A stretch of DNA of 64,000 nucleotides from Chimonanthus salicifolius (lineage: Eukaryota; Streptophyta; Magnoliopsida; Laurales; Calycanthaceae), in NCBI GenBank assembly GCA_013350335.1, contig CM023539.1:14198302-14262301 (forward strand). Reading direction: 5' to 3'. Both the position numbers and the translations under genes were made by a program. This document shows, piece by piece, positions 23,978 through 34,893 of the stretch. The notes beneath the pieces are model-generated. The model did not search any database, was not told the origin of the DNA, and saw nothing but the letters and a program-made list of their open reading frames with translations. Positions within the stretch are counted from its first letter, which is position 1, and each line of letters opens with the position of its first letter.

Positions 23978-26106
23978 GTCTCGTGAGCGCTTGCAGAGAT
24001 GATACCCACAAACGTCCAATTTTTGTCTAGTCTTAATTTCAGATTCAGCAAAAACAAGTCCATAAAAATCTTAACATCATATGATTCCAAAATTTATTTT
24101 ATAAGACATATTCGCAGTGTAGTGTGTGCTTACCAATATTAAAAATAGTTTTATTTTCCAAATAGACACAAGATTGGTAACCAACTTTTGGAAAATTCGC
24201 TTTGACTTCAAACCTCACTAGATATCTCTCAGAAAGACTAACGCTCAGAGGTTGGGTTATTTTCTCTCAAAGGTATATGTGAGAGGAGTTTGTGTATTCA
24301 AATTCAAAGTATCTCACATATGTATTAAAAAGACGGCACATGACAAAGAAAATAACTTTTGGATCTCATGAATGGACGCCATTTTCCTGAGAACATTGAG
24401 TTATACATTATCATTTTTCTTCTTTATTCTCCACATGAAATACCATATTTCTACTTACGATCAATAGGATTTCCTATAGGATGAAACGTGGCTTGGGATC
24501 GGGTCAAATCAAAGAAGGATTAAAGACTCTAAAAATAAATATTTTGAACAAAAAGTTAGAGGTCTTCAATATGTAAGACGGGATATTTCTTCCTCTATTT
24601 TTTCTTTTCAGCACTTTTCAAAATACTCATATTTCTCTCCTTTTTTTTTCACATCCTTCTTTTGATGTCAGGATGTTCCCTTTCTTTTTCTTTTTCCTTT
24701 ATACTCCCTCTGTCCCAAATTAGTTATCCTATATGGATTCTGGAATTGTCCCAAAATAGTTGTCTCATTTATATTTGAGTAGTATAAAGTGTGTTGAAAA
24801 TAGATGACGTTACATGAGTCCTAGCCTTATATAGAGAGTTTCTTTAAAAATACAAATATTTCAAATAAGACAACTAAAATGGGACGGAGAGAGTATATTT
24901 TATTTCCAGTGCCATTTTTTTTAAGAGTACCATCCCAATATTTGTCATCTCTAACCTTTTCTGGTATCTTAGAATAGGTCACAGATATTTTCTATGAGGC
25001 TCAGACTCCATAATTGGAATTGGGTATGGTAGACATGGCTAAATAATAAACAAGCTGATTAAGGCTCAACTGGAACTAACATGATAAATTGACAAAAGAC
25101 AGGTAGGCATGAAGGCTCAAACGATTCAAAAAGGGCCTAAATCATATCTAAGTTTCATACAGTGATTTTTTTTTTTTTAAATAAATTTCAAAAAATTTCA
25201 AATGTTCTAACTCAAATTTGATGGGGTTCTCAGTAATATGACCAGAATTGAAGAATGATGAGATCCACAACGACTTGACGCGCTTAAGAAAGAAAAATGG
25301 ATTGACTTAAATCCTTAAGACTGGCACTAAAGCTCACTGGGTTAAGTCTCCACTAATATTCTTTTGTTGACTACTAGACTCGTGAAAAGTTTTCTTTTCC
25401 AACCAAATTTAATATGACTGTGTAAATCTTGTTCCGAATTTAAATTCTATAAAAAAATTATTGAAAAAGTGTGATATAAAAAGTTTTATTCACCTATTAA
25501 TGCTAAAAAATCACTTAGACTCAAATTATTATTTTTTCTTTCAAGGAGTAGTCTCAGTCTTCACTTACTCTTCCCTTAATCGAAAAAGATTTTTTTTTTT
25601 AAGAACAAAAAACATTGACTCAAAATACTGACACAAAACTTTTTTTGGTCAAGGGTAGTCTCAATTTGTGTTTGTAAACTGAATCTTCCCTTGACTTTTT
25701 CAATAGGGGTTTTGGTCCTTTTTGAACTTACACTCTCCCTAAAATTGTTTTATTTTTTATTTCTTTTATTTTTTATTGGACTCTACTAATGTAACCCCTA
25801 GATAAACTTAAATTTGACATTGTCATCAATGCAACGGTTAGATGCAGAATGTCAGGAAATTTGTTAAATTTTGGGTTTCGACGTATCTTAGTGAAAAAAT
25901 AAAAAATACTGACTCAACCTAATCTGACTCTGTAGACTGACTCTGTTTTTTTACAAAAAAACCCTGTGATTAATCCATACTCTATTATTTTTGCAAACAT
26001 TCTACAACCTAGTCCTTTGTCACTGAGTTCCATACGCTTCGGCAGATGGCGGTGGTCAATATGCTTAACTGAGTATATTGTATCATAGGCAATAATTCAC
26101 TTTTCA
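23978..26106 (-). other. Non-coding 3' internal region of the outer element
   Basis: It parallels 49180-51230 of the autonomous Athila element. Shared landmarks are 'gtgtagtgtgtgcttacc', 'tttgacttcaaacctcac.agatat', 'agaaagactaacgctca', 'gacg.ggcttaggac' and 'aacttaaatttgacattgtc'. Coding remnants are absent, and a Stowaway MITE interrupts it. Confidence 0.6.
24704..24893. mobile_element. Stowaway MITE (Tc1/mariner type), 190 bp
   Basis: Ends CTCCCTCTGTCCC and GGGACGGAGAGAG form inverted repeats matching the Stowaway consensus start CTCCCTC. TA dinucleotides flank it (24702-24703 and 24894-24895). The inner arms 'aaatagttgtct...' and '..ataagacaactaaaa' can also pair. It has no coding capacity. 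Confidence 0.88.
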
Positions 26107-26373
26107 TCAAGAACTTTTCCGCATGAAGTAAAGCCATGGTTCTTTGGGACCATTACCTATGATAGTATCACCCTCAATTATATTGTTCCAATCTTCTTCT
26201 ACCCGAGCTAGACTCTCCTCACTTCTGGAATAACTCTCGGATGTTGATGAAATAGACATGACTTCACAAACCCTACTGTTTTCCAAAATAGATTGATGAC
26301 TAATTTGGGTTCCACCAGTTGGTGACCTAACTCTATCTAATCTCTTAGTCGAATCACACCTCCAAGTGCTCAT
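26107..26373 (-). CDS. 88-aa hypothetical ORF of the non-autonomous element
   Basis: An ATG-to-stop frame of 88 codons has an in-frame TAA just upstream, so the ATG at 26373 fixes the start. The product is hydrophilic, with a basic start (TKRLDR) and an acidic Ser/Glu-rich middle (SSTSES, RSEESLARVEED). No known domain, signal or membrane segment is seen. It sits where gag would begin in the autonomous relative, and 13 bp upstream of its ATG the element is broken by a solo LTR. I do not recognise it. It could be a captured fragment, a gag remnant or chance. Confidence 0.3.
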   Translation of the reverse strand: MSTWRCDSTKRLDRVRSPTGGTQISHQSILENSRVCEVMSISSTSESYSRSEESLARVEEDWNNIIEGDTIIGNGPKEPWLYFMRKSS

Positions 26374-26989
26374 ATTTACTTAAACAAGAACTGTAACACC
26401 CTATCCCGTTACAGACGTGTTACTATCGATACCGAACCAAAATACCACACATTCCAAACAGCAGGTTTTTTTTTTTGACTAAACATCAACAACCATAGGG
26501 AAAAAACTAAAGTACTATCAGTTCAATCAACACAGCAGTGCAATAAGTGGTTAGTACAATTATCCATAACAATAAACAACTTCCAAATTAAACACACATT
26601 GTTCTCTCCAAACAACAAAAAGAAAGAAGGTAAACTAAGCAATCTGAGATCATCATCTCCTAGACCTCGTCTTGGGACCCGCTGGGTCCCGCATCCATCG
26701 AGCCACCTGAAAAGCAAGGGGTGAGTACTACATACGTAGTGACTGAACACACATGCATAGATACACAACATATATCATACACTGCATATCTACCACTAAG
26801 GTAACAAAAGTCTACGTGCATGGTCCCACATGACATGTACTCGACCCACCGGACGGGCCATCCAATACATACTCAACATAACCTACAACCATCCTACCTC
26901 TAGAAAATCCATCCACCAGCCCCATAGATTGGTACCACAAGTCACGAAACATAATTCAGGTCATGAAGCCCATGGGGGTAAACCTCAAC

Positions 26990-27411
26990 TGCACTAGCGG
27001 GAGCTATCCTCCACCTCACCATCCCTGAACCTATGAGCAGGCAAGCACATCCTCAGCCTACACTATCATCCAGGGACCACAAAGCATTACTGGCAGGACT
27101 TGTCCCTCACCGCGCTGTCCCTTGACCAATGAGCAGGTGAACACAATCTCAGCCTACTAAGTCATCCAGGGACCACAAAGCATACCATCGGGAGCTGTGC
27201 CTCACCGCGTAGTCCCTAGGCAAATGATCGGGCGAGCACCACCTCAGCCTACTCGATCACTCAGGGATCACAAACTATACCAGCGGAAGTTGTCCCTCAC
27301 CGCTTCGTCCCTCGACTGATGAGCAGGCGAGCACCTCCTCAGCCTACTCGATCATCCAAGGGCCACAAAGCATACTAGCGGAAGCTGTCCCTCACTGCAC
27401 CATCCCTTGAC
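26990..27411. repeat. Tandem array with about 95-bp period
   Basis: About four and a half units carry 'ccacaaagcata', 'ctgtccctcaccgc', 'cccttgaccaatgagcagg' and 'cctcagcctactcgatcatcc'. The 'cacaaa' word falls near 27076, 27172, 27267 and 27362. The array resumes at 30674 after the nested element (to about 30730). Confidence 0.75.
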
Positions 27412-28541
27412 CAATGTATAACACCCCGCCCTTTTTCACTCGCTTTCCAAAAATCAGAGTTTATATTTTTTTTTTTAAATACACAAAAAGTGACAGAGAG
27501 CGGGACGTCATGACGCAAGCTAAGTCCGAGCTTCTAAAGCCCGACCCTTGACTCACCAACCATACGTGTGAATGGACTAAGTCCACGAATACGGTTCACA
27601 CGTACTAATATATACACAAGCGGAATAAAACATAAACTGCGAATTATAATAGAACCTAACTTTATTCCATTTTAGATAGCAAAGTAGATCAAGTCTTTAG
27701 CCATAATTATCTTAACTAGAATATCCAACATAAGCCATCCAAACCATAGTAAAATATCTAAGTTATTACATACCCGAATTCTAGCTACTCGAATTACAAG
27801 TCCATAAATAACTTAATCAAAAATATAATCCAAACACATATCCAAGCTCCTATGCTTGGCTCCGATCACGCTCGTCGTTCCCTTCATTTCTTGTGTCATC
27901 CACTAAGGTAGAAGTAGGGCGTTAAACAACGCGCCCTAGTAGGTACTCTAAATAAGGTTAACACATGGTTAGTACAAATCATATATAATAACATATTGTC
28001 AAAACTAAATAAAAACAATGCCATGTCATGATGTCAAATGCAATGAACATATAACCTCTTGATGGAATTCTCCTCATCAAGGTATCCCCACAGTTTCCTT
28101 ACAGACGCCGCCACGATGGAGTGTGTTCTCCAAATTCTTCTTATGGATAATGCACATCAAGGTCTTCCTACAAAATACCTTACAGACGCCCCGACGGAGC
28201 ATAGCCTCTGGTTACAAACTTCCCTCCGATGCCATGCATGAGATGTATATGTCCACACGCTATGTAATGGAATAATCATAGCATCAAAACCTCACATTTG
28301 AAACATAATATTTTTACAACATAAACCATCAAAATAAGAAGTTAAACCATATTACATAACCATGGTTTCAAAGAGGTAGAATCCTACCAAAGACCACTAA
28401 AGTATCGTTGCACTTTAATCCGGCAACCGCTCACGATTGTGCACCCGTTGTGAGGTCCTGTTACCTTATAACATATCCATGAGTCAAACCAATATCCCAT
28501 TTGATTTGCAATAAAGTCTAACTCCACAAACACACTTTGTG

Positions 28542-29590
28542 GAATTCGGCCATACACTATGGCCGAACCTCACCTATTTGGTTTTAGTCCCTCTTTTGAT
28601 TTGTTAATCAAACACCACTAAGGTAATCATTTCGACCCTAAATCCACAAAATCATTCCTCATGGGTTTCGGCCATACACCATGATCTTTCATTTTTACCC
28701 ATATTTACATTATTTGCCATTGTTTAAATCACCTTCAGTTTGGGTCCAAAATTGATCCATAATATAGATTTATGAATGATTCATAATATAAACCACTAAG
28801 TCCACCAAACATTCCCCATGGGGTTCGGCCATACACCATGGCCGAACCCATGGTCCAATATTTTTACTTATTTACCACATTGCCATTATTCTATCCATGG
28901 CTAACATTTCATTCATTTAAGCATACCTAAGTCCATATTTTGATCCACCAAATTGTTCATGGGGTTCGGCCATACACCATGGCCGAACCCTATGATGTCC
29001 AAATCCAATTTCTCCGTTGAATCACTTACCCTTCTTAGGTCTATAAACCAAGGTCCCTCCATGGGGTTTAACCATACATTTAGGTTCATCCTTTTTTATC
29101 CCAAAGTCCATCAATAAACTTCCATTTTAAACCTTTTAAAATATCAATAAACTTCCATGGTTTTCATCCTTCAAAAACCCATAATAATTACTAACACACT
29201 TCCATGGGGTTCGGCCATGTAACATGGCCGAACCCTATGGTTCCTTAATTTCTTTTAAAAATCATACAACCAAGATTAAGTCCTTTGATGGTTCTCATAC
29301 ATATATGCAATTAAATCCTTTAAAACATTTTAAAATCATAAGCATTCATCTATGATTTTCCATTCTTTAAATCCATTACAATTCACTAATATCCTTTCCA
29401 TGGGGTTCGGCCATACAACATGGCCTAAACCTATGGTTCCTTACTTCCTCTTGTAAATCATTTAATCCCATATAAATTCCTTAACAACTTTCCATGGGGT
29501 TCGGCCATACAACATGGCCGAACCCTATGGTTCATCTTTGGGTCTTTTATCCATAATAACATTAGGGTTCGGCCATGCAATGGCCGAACC
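28542..29590 (-). repeat. Array of GGTTCGGCCAT hairpins, copy F
   Basis: Inverted repeats lie at 28542-28568, 28822-28848, 28963-28989, 29208-29234, 29404-29431, 29498-29524 and 29566-29590, with a half site near 28665. Four have perfect 11-bp arms with loops ACACC, GTAAC or ACAAC. The 29566 hairpin (loop GCA-type) mirrors the first hairpin of copy A next to the donor-like site. Confidence 0.83.
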
Positions 29591-29994
29591 ATCTCCTTGA
29601 CCTTTGACCCTCTTTTCTTATTTATGAAATTTATCGAGCACTTACTGATTTCAGCGAATCCGTCGGTTTTCCTTCGCTCCGACTTGTTCTTCAGATCCTT
29701 TCCTTCCTTAGCCTCTTCCTTTTTCCTTCTTAATTCTTTGGCCAAGAGTGAAAGCTTGAGAGAGAGAGAGAGTTTGGCCTTGAGTGATAGGGAGAGAACC
29801 TTGAGATGAAGCTCTAAGTCTTTTGTCTTGAGGAGTGGTCGGCCAAGAGAGGGTTTGAGGGAGAGAAACAGCCAAGAGAGAGAGGGTGAGAGTGAGATGA
29901 AAACCCAACTTGTTTTGTTCCAATGAGGGTGTTCGGTCAAGGGTGATGCCTTTGGTAAAGCCCTTTGTGTAACTCCCAATCCCATTTACCTTCC

Positions 29995-30290
29995 TCCTTA
30001 ATACTCCATTTGGGGGTTTCATCCATGAGATGAAACTCCCAAGGCTCCAACGGTGTAGCCTTGGCTTGGCTTGTGTAACAACACAAAAACCGCCACCTCT
30101 CCATTAATGGCCCATTTGGGGGTTTCATCCATGAGGTGAAACTCCCATGTGCCCAACGGTGTTCTTTAGCTTGGTTGTGTAACAACACCAAACAGTCACT
30201 TTCCCATTCATGATCCATTTTGGGGGTTTCATTCATGAGATGAAACTCCCACACTTCCAACGTGTAACCCTTGGTTGGTTTTTGAAACAA
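29995..30290. repeat. Three ~105-bp repeats with GTTTCAT/ATGAAAC hairpins
   Basis: Each unit has 'tttgggggtttcat.catgag.tgaaactccca' followed by 'tccaacggtg' and 'ttgtgtaacaacac'. Unit starts are near 30009, 30115 and 30218. GGGTTTCATC and GATGAAACTC can pair. Copies A (3705-3890) and B carry related blocks. Confidence 0.65.
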
Positions 30291-32458
30291 CAACCCTTCA
30301 TCTTCACACTTCACTCACTCTTTAATTCAGCTCACCACTTTAATTTAACTCATTTGAAATCAACTCAATCCCTTGATTCCATTTCCAATTTAATTCAACC
30401 CCACTTAATTTAATCTTGAACACATATGGTAGGTCAACCAAGTCAACCACGACCCATTGGGTCCCAATTGGCATTTTGACCTAATTAAGAATCTTGACCC
30501 AATTGAATACATCTTACCCATTTATTTCAATTGAAACCCTATTCATAACCCATAGGGTCTTAATTGGGCAATTGACCCAACACCTTACCCATCTAAGGTC
30601 CATATCATTTAAATTCACAAATTAAATGGGCAAATTCATATATATTGATAACCTGAAAATCCGGGGTGTTACACAATGAGCAGACGAGCACCTCCTCAGT
30701 CTACTCGGTCATCCGTGGATCACCTCATTCATCACACACTCGGGTACCAGAACCGCAGGGGGCCTTTAAGGTTGCCCTGGATGAACCACCCAAACATAAC
30801 TACCTCCCAAACAATCTTTATCGGGGACTCCTGGCCATCTTGTTCCCTAAATCATATTACAACTCTCTCATAGGTGCGTCTGAGAAACACAAGATGGACC
30901 GACTATTTGATCCATGCAAGGGGCAAAAGTACCCATTCCAATCACATGGTGGGCTGCATCCCAACCATGCGTCCACTGTATGGCCTCATATAAACCCTAG
31001 TGTTGCCTAATGTTTATCTCCCTCCGACATTCTACGCATCCAACAGTTGCATGTACAATTAATCATAGACATATTTTCAATAAGGCAATAATAGATCATC
31101 GTCAATCATGTGTATTACAATCTATCACATATTAGCATGTTGGCATTCCATCATGTTATCAATCAATCACATCCAATTATTTAATCATGCATAAACAATA
31201 TAATATTAAGTTCATCCATCATTCTCATATCATCATCAGACACGAATACACAGCGGGGTCTTCTCGACACATAGTCATTTGAACGGTTCCCTTGCCGAGT
31301 GGCAAAAATAGATATAAGGATCCCATTCCTCATATTCCGTGTCCACATGCTTCGAAGGTAAATAAATGCAGAAATGCGTATGCTAAAAGTGTGAGAGTTC
31401 CCTCACCGGTGTCGGTTTGAAAATCAATCGTGAGAAGTAGGGTCCGTTGGGTTGGAAGGGGCTCGATCTATTGGAAAAAGAAAAAGGAAGAAGTAACCTA
31501 GTAAAATGGGCCAAAACAAGTCTAGGCTATAGACGGGTCCAAAACCGGGTCGGGCCTGAAGTTGGACCGGGCTGGGTCAACTGAAGTGGGCCGGACCCAA
31601 ACTGGGCTAGTCCTAAGGTTGGGCTGGAATTGGACCTAATTGGCCAAGTTGCACCTAGATTACCAAGGTCCAAAATCAGACCTAGCTGAGTCAACTCAGG
31701 TGTTCCAGTGAGTTGACTCAACAAGTTTGTTGTTCAACTCAGTTGACTCAGTAACTCGGTTGAGGAAAAGGGAAAACAAGGAAAAACGAGGAAAAAAAAG
31801 GAAAAGAGGGGAAAAAGAAGGAAACATGAGGAAAAGGAGGTAAACCGAAGAAAATGAAGAGGAAAGTGAAGGGGTCAGCGGAGAGGGAGGAGAATTAGAG
31901 AGAAGAGATGGGGTTACCTGAACTCGGTTGAAGGAAAGAGGTCTGATCGATTGGGTGCCAGGAAGCTCGACGATTTCTAGCCCGAATAACAGCTGGTAAA
32001 GACGATGGAAGGAGAAAAAGAAGAGTGAGGTACGGCAACGAGGGAGAGGGTTGAGGGAGAGAAAAAAGAAGGTGAGAAAGGGGCAAAGTAGCAGCAGGCG
32101 CGAAACTGTAGCGATGTGCTATAATGCGGCGCTAAAATGAAGGGTTTGAAAAGAGGAGCTTTAGGGTTAGGGGTTTGGGGCTCTTTTTTTTTTTTTTTTA
32201 AACACAAAATCAAAATCTTTTGAAAACAACATTTTAAAACCCGAAGAAGAATCAAATGTCGAACATTGGGTAAGAAAAATGTGTGATTTTCAATTATTTT
32301 GGTATGACAAAGTATTAAATAATTTAAATTACTAAAGCGCCCTTCAAGCCTCTGAGCTCAGAATTGGGCGAGAGAAGGTCTATCACGGGACCCACAGTAT
32401 CTCCACCGCTACTGAGACCCTAAAATCCCGAAAAATTGGGTCGGTTTGTTACAAGGAC

Positions 32459-33835
32459 CACACAAGACAAAACAATTTCAAACAAAATAAATGACTTAAA
32501 ACTAAAAATAAAACCTAAACTGACCTAGGTGTCTAGACTGGCTTTTAATCTTTTCTTCAAAAATTCTAAATCTCCAAATAAGAGTTTAACCTTAATCATG
32601 ATCAGGTAAGTTCCCAGGTAAATGGGGAAGCACAGACGGCATCTCGTCCCAACTTATCCTTAGACGATGCTCGGCCGCATGACAGAACTAGCCTTGGACA
32701 CCGTTATTGAAGAAAAACTAGAATTGGTTAGTTAAAATTATTTGAATGAAAGACTGTCCTAATGAGCATGAAAGACCCTAAAGACTAATCTACAGTTCCA
32801 AAATTGATTTTATTTAAAATGCATGAACCATTTTATCACTATTTTTTTTTATGCGAATGAAACCTAATCTAACAATGCAAGCATCAAACAAATATGCAAA
32901 GCAAACGAACTATACTAAATGCATGATTCTAGCAACCTAAATGCATGAGATAAATAAATATGCAATTTTTTTTATACAAGTAATATATGCCAAACACCCT
33001 AATAAAAGTTGTATGAATGCATGAGAAAATAAAAATTAAAAGAATATAGTTAAGTATTTACCTTAGCCAATGCGTGCAAATTCCAGCAGCTTTGACTCGC
33101 GATTTTAAAAACTTCTGAAAATATAACACACGAACCTAGGTGAAGATTCTAATTGAAAAATGCACGAACTAACTAAATGCAAGATCCTAAACTACAACTA
33201 GATTAAGATTAAAATAATGAGTAATTAAGTGTCCTAGAATAATGTGAGATTGTAAATAAATTTCTAGATTAAAATCATAACTTAATAAAATTTAATCAAA
33301 GATCCAAATTTAGAAACTTTCCAAAAAATAGAATTTTCCAAAATTAGATCTCCAAAATCGGACAATTTCTAAAAATAGATTGTTTCCAAAAATAGATTAA
33401 TTTTAAAATTTTCCATAGACAGAAATTTTAAAACTTTCCAAAAATAGATTTATTTACAAAGTAGAGATTTTATTAAAATGTATTACATTTATAAGATTAT
33501 ACAGAGGCTAAAGGAAGATATTAAATTTTACCAGTTTTCCAAAAATAGAAAATTTTCCACAAAAATAGAAACTGGTTCCAAGAATGGAAAGTTTCTACAA
33601 AAATAAAAACTTTCAAAAATTCAATAGAATATCGAAATTTAGCAAAATTTCCAAAACTAAGATAAAATTCAAAATCTCTCATATTTTAAAGAGAATTTAA
33701 TTTTAGAAAACTTTCCAAAATTAGAGTTTCTAAAAATAGAAATTTCAAATCTTAGTTTGCCTAAATTAAAAGATTCCAAAAATAAAAGTGTTTTCCAAAA
33801 ACCATAAAAATTGAAGAACATGTACTTTAATTGTT
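32459..33835 (-). other. 5' leader of the outer Athila-type element
   Basis: AT-rich and non-coding. It shares 'gagtttaacc', 'caggtaagttccca', 'gacagaactag' and 'gaagaaaaa' with 57030-57180 of the autonomous element. Near 33300-33830 it is dominated by short 'tttccaaaaatagaaa' repeats. Confidence 0.6.
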
Positions 33836-33853
33836 TCCCCGGCAACGACGCCA
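33836..33853 (-). other. Primer-binding site, tRNA-Asp type
   Basis: On the minus strand this reads TGGCGTCGTTGCCGGGGA. That differs by one base from the complement of the plant tRNA-Asp 3' end used by Athila elements. It lies six bases from the LTR edge at 33860. Confidence 0.75.
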
Positions 33854-34893
33854 AAAACTTGCTGATGTTTTAAGTTTGTAAATCTTGCAAGAGCACGAAC
33901 CATTTATAGTACATGGGGTTGAGTGCGAGGTCGAACCTAAAGAAAATATTCAAAATATATGAAATTTAAAATACACATGCTTTAATTTTATGTTTCTTAG
34001 AAAACCAAGATTCTTAACTAAATCTAAGATATAAATCAATTTTAATCTTAAAGTATATTTTCAAACTAATCAAATCTCTATTCCAAATAAATCGATGTAC
34101 AATTTTAGAACATTGATTAAAAGTTATTAAAATAATGTTTTAATAAATAGTTTATAAACAATCTCAATATTAATTCCAATTCACAAAATCAAAACTTAAT
34201 TAAATTAAATCTTAACTAGTTAATTAAGTTGTTAGGAAGGTTTTAAATACATGAAATAAATACACATTAAAAGAATTAAAGATTTAAAAATAAAAACTAA
34301 AATACAACATTCAAAAATAAAATAAACATGAAAAATAAATGACAGAAATAAAATGCAGTAACGTAAAGGTTGGTTGTTTGGAAAAGACTGTTCATCACCG
34401 AAGATATTTAAATAAACAAATGTCCTAGATTTGAAATTCGCGTAAAAATCTAAGATCCAATTCATGTTTACCGTCGATATTAAAAATCATAAACTTTAAT
34501 TTATCAAATCAAACTTTAGTAACTTAGATTTAACATTTATAACCTAAGCTCTAACTGTTTCATGTTCAATTAAATAATTAAAACGTACAATTCTAATATC
34601 AAATCAAGAACAATCATAAAAGGAAATTAGAAATTGGATGTTTCATGATTCTAAATGGATGTCCTTTGATTATTTATTGGAAAAATTAAATACAGGATTG
34701 ATTGAATACAAGAAAGATTGAAATTAAAATTGCAGTTAGAAACTGTGGATCTCTGAGTCTTCCTTGGTCTTCTTCTCCAATCCTTTGGTCCTCTTTCGCT
34801 CGAGAGTCAAATTCGAGTTTTGCTTGTGGTATACTGGGCTATTTATAGGACTTGGGATTAGATGGATGGCTAGGATTAAATCTAGATTTAAGT

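Larger units (their letters stand above)
27417..30673 (-). mobile_element. Solo LTR, family 1 (copy F)
   Basis: This 3,257-bp element has the same orientation as copy C. It starts TATAACACCCCGCCC (TG mutated to TA) and ends CCGGGGTGTTACA, with a perfect TSD CAATG (27412-27416 and 30674-30678). The target was a unit of the 95-bp array. On the minus strand it carries three 105-bp repeats, a GA-rich leader, a GTAAGT site (29640-29645) and then the hairpin array. Confidence 0.82.
26392..32453. mobile_element. Solo LTR, family 2 (copy E), with a nested family-1 LTR
   Basis: It starts TGTAACACCCTATCCCG and ends GGGTCGGTTTGTTACA. Flanks AGAAC (26387-26391) and AGGAC (32454-32458) are a TSD with one mismatch. 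It is about 2.8 kb without the nested copy F. Its reverse complement resembles the start and end of solo LTR D. It contains a 95-bp tandem array (26990-27411), which the nested element splits, and a G/A-rich segment (31770-31900). Confidence 0.72.

Noticed and set aside
29458..29985. 175-aa open frame on the minus strand in solo LTR F
   Set aside because: It runs through the GA-rich leader and hairpins. Low-complexity translation (Leu/Ser/Lys runs, RPLHGRT repeats), not preserved in copies A, B or C.
27417..30673. Copy F as a different family because it starts TA rather than TG
   Set aside because: Perfect CAATG duplication and full similarity to copy C show a simple TG-to-TA point change.
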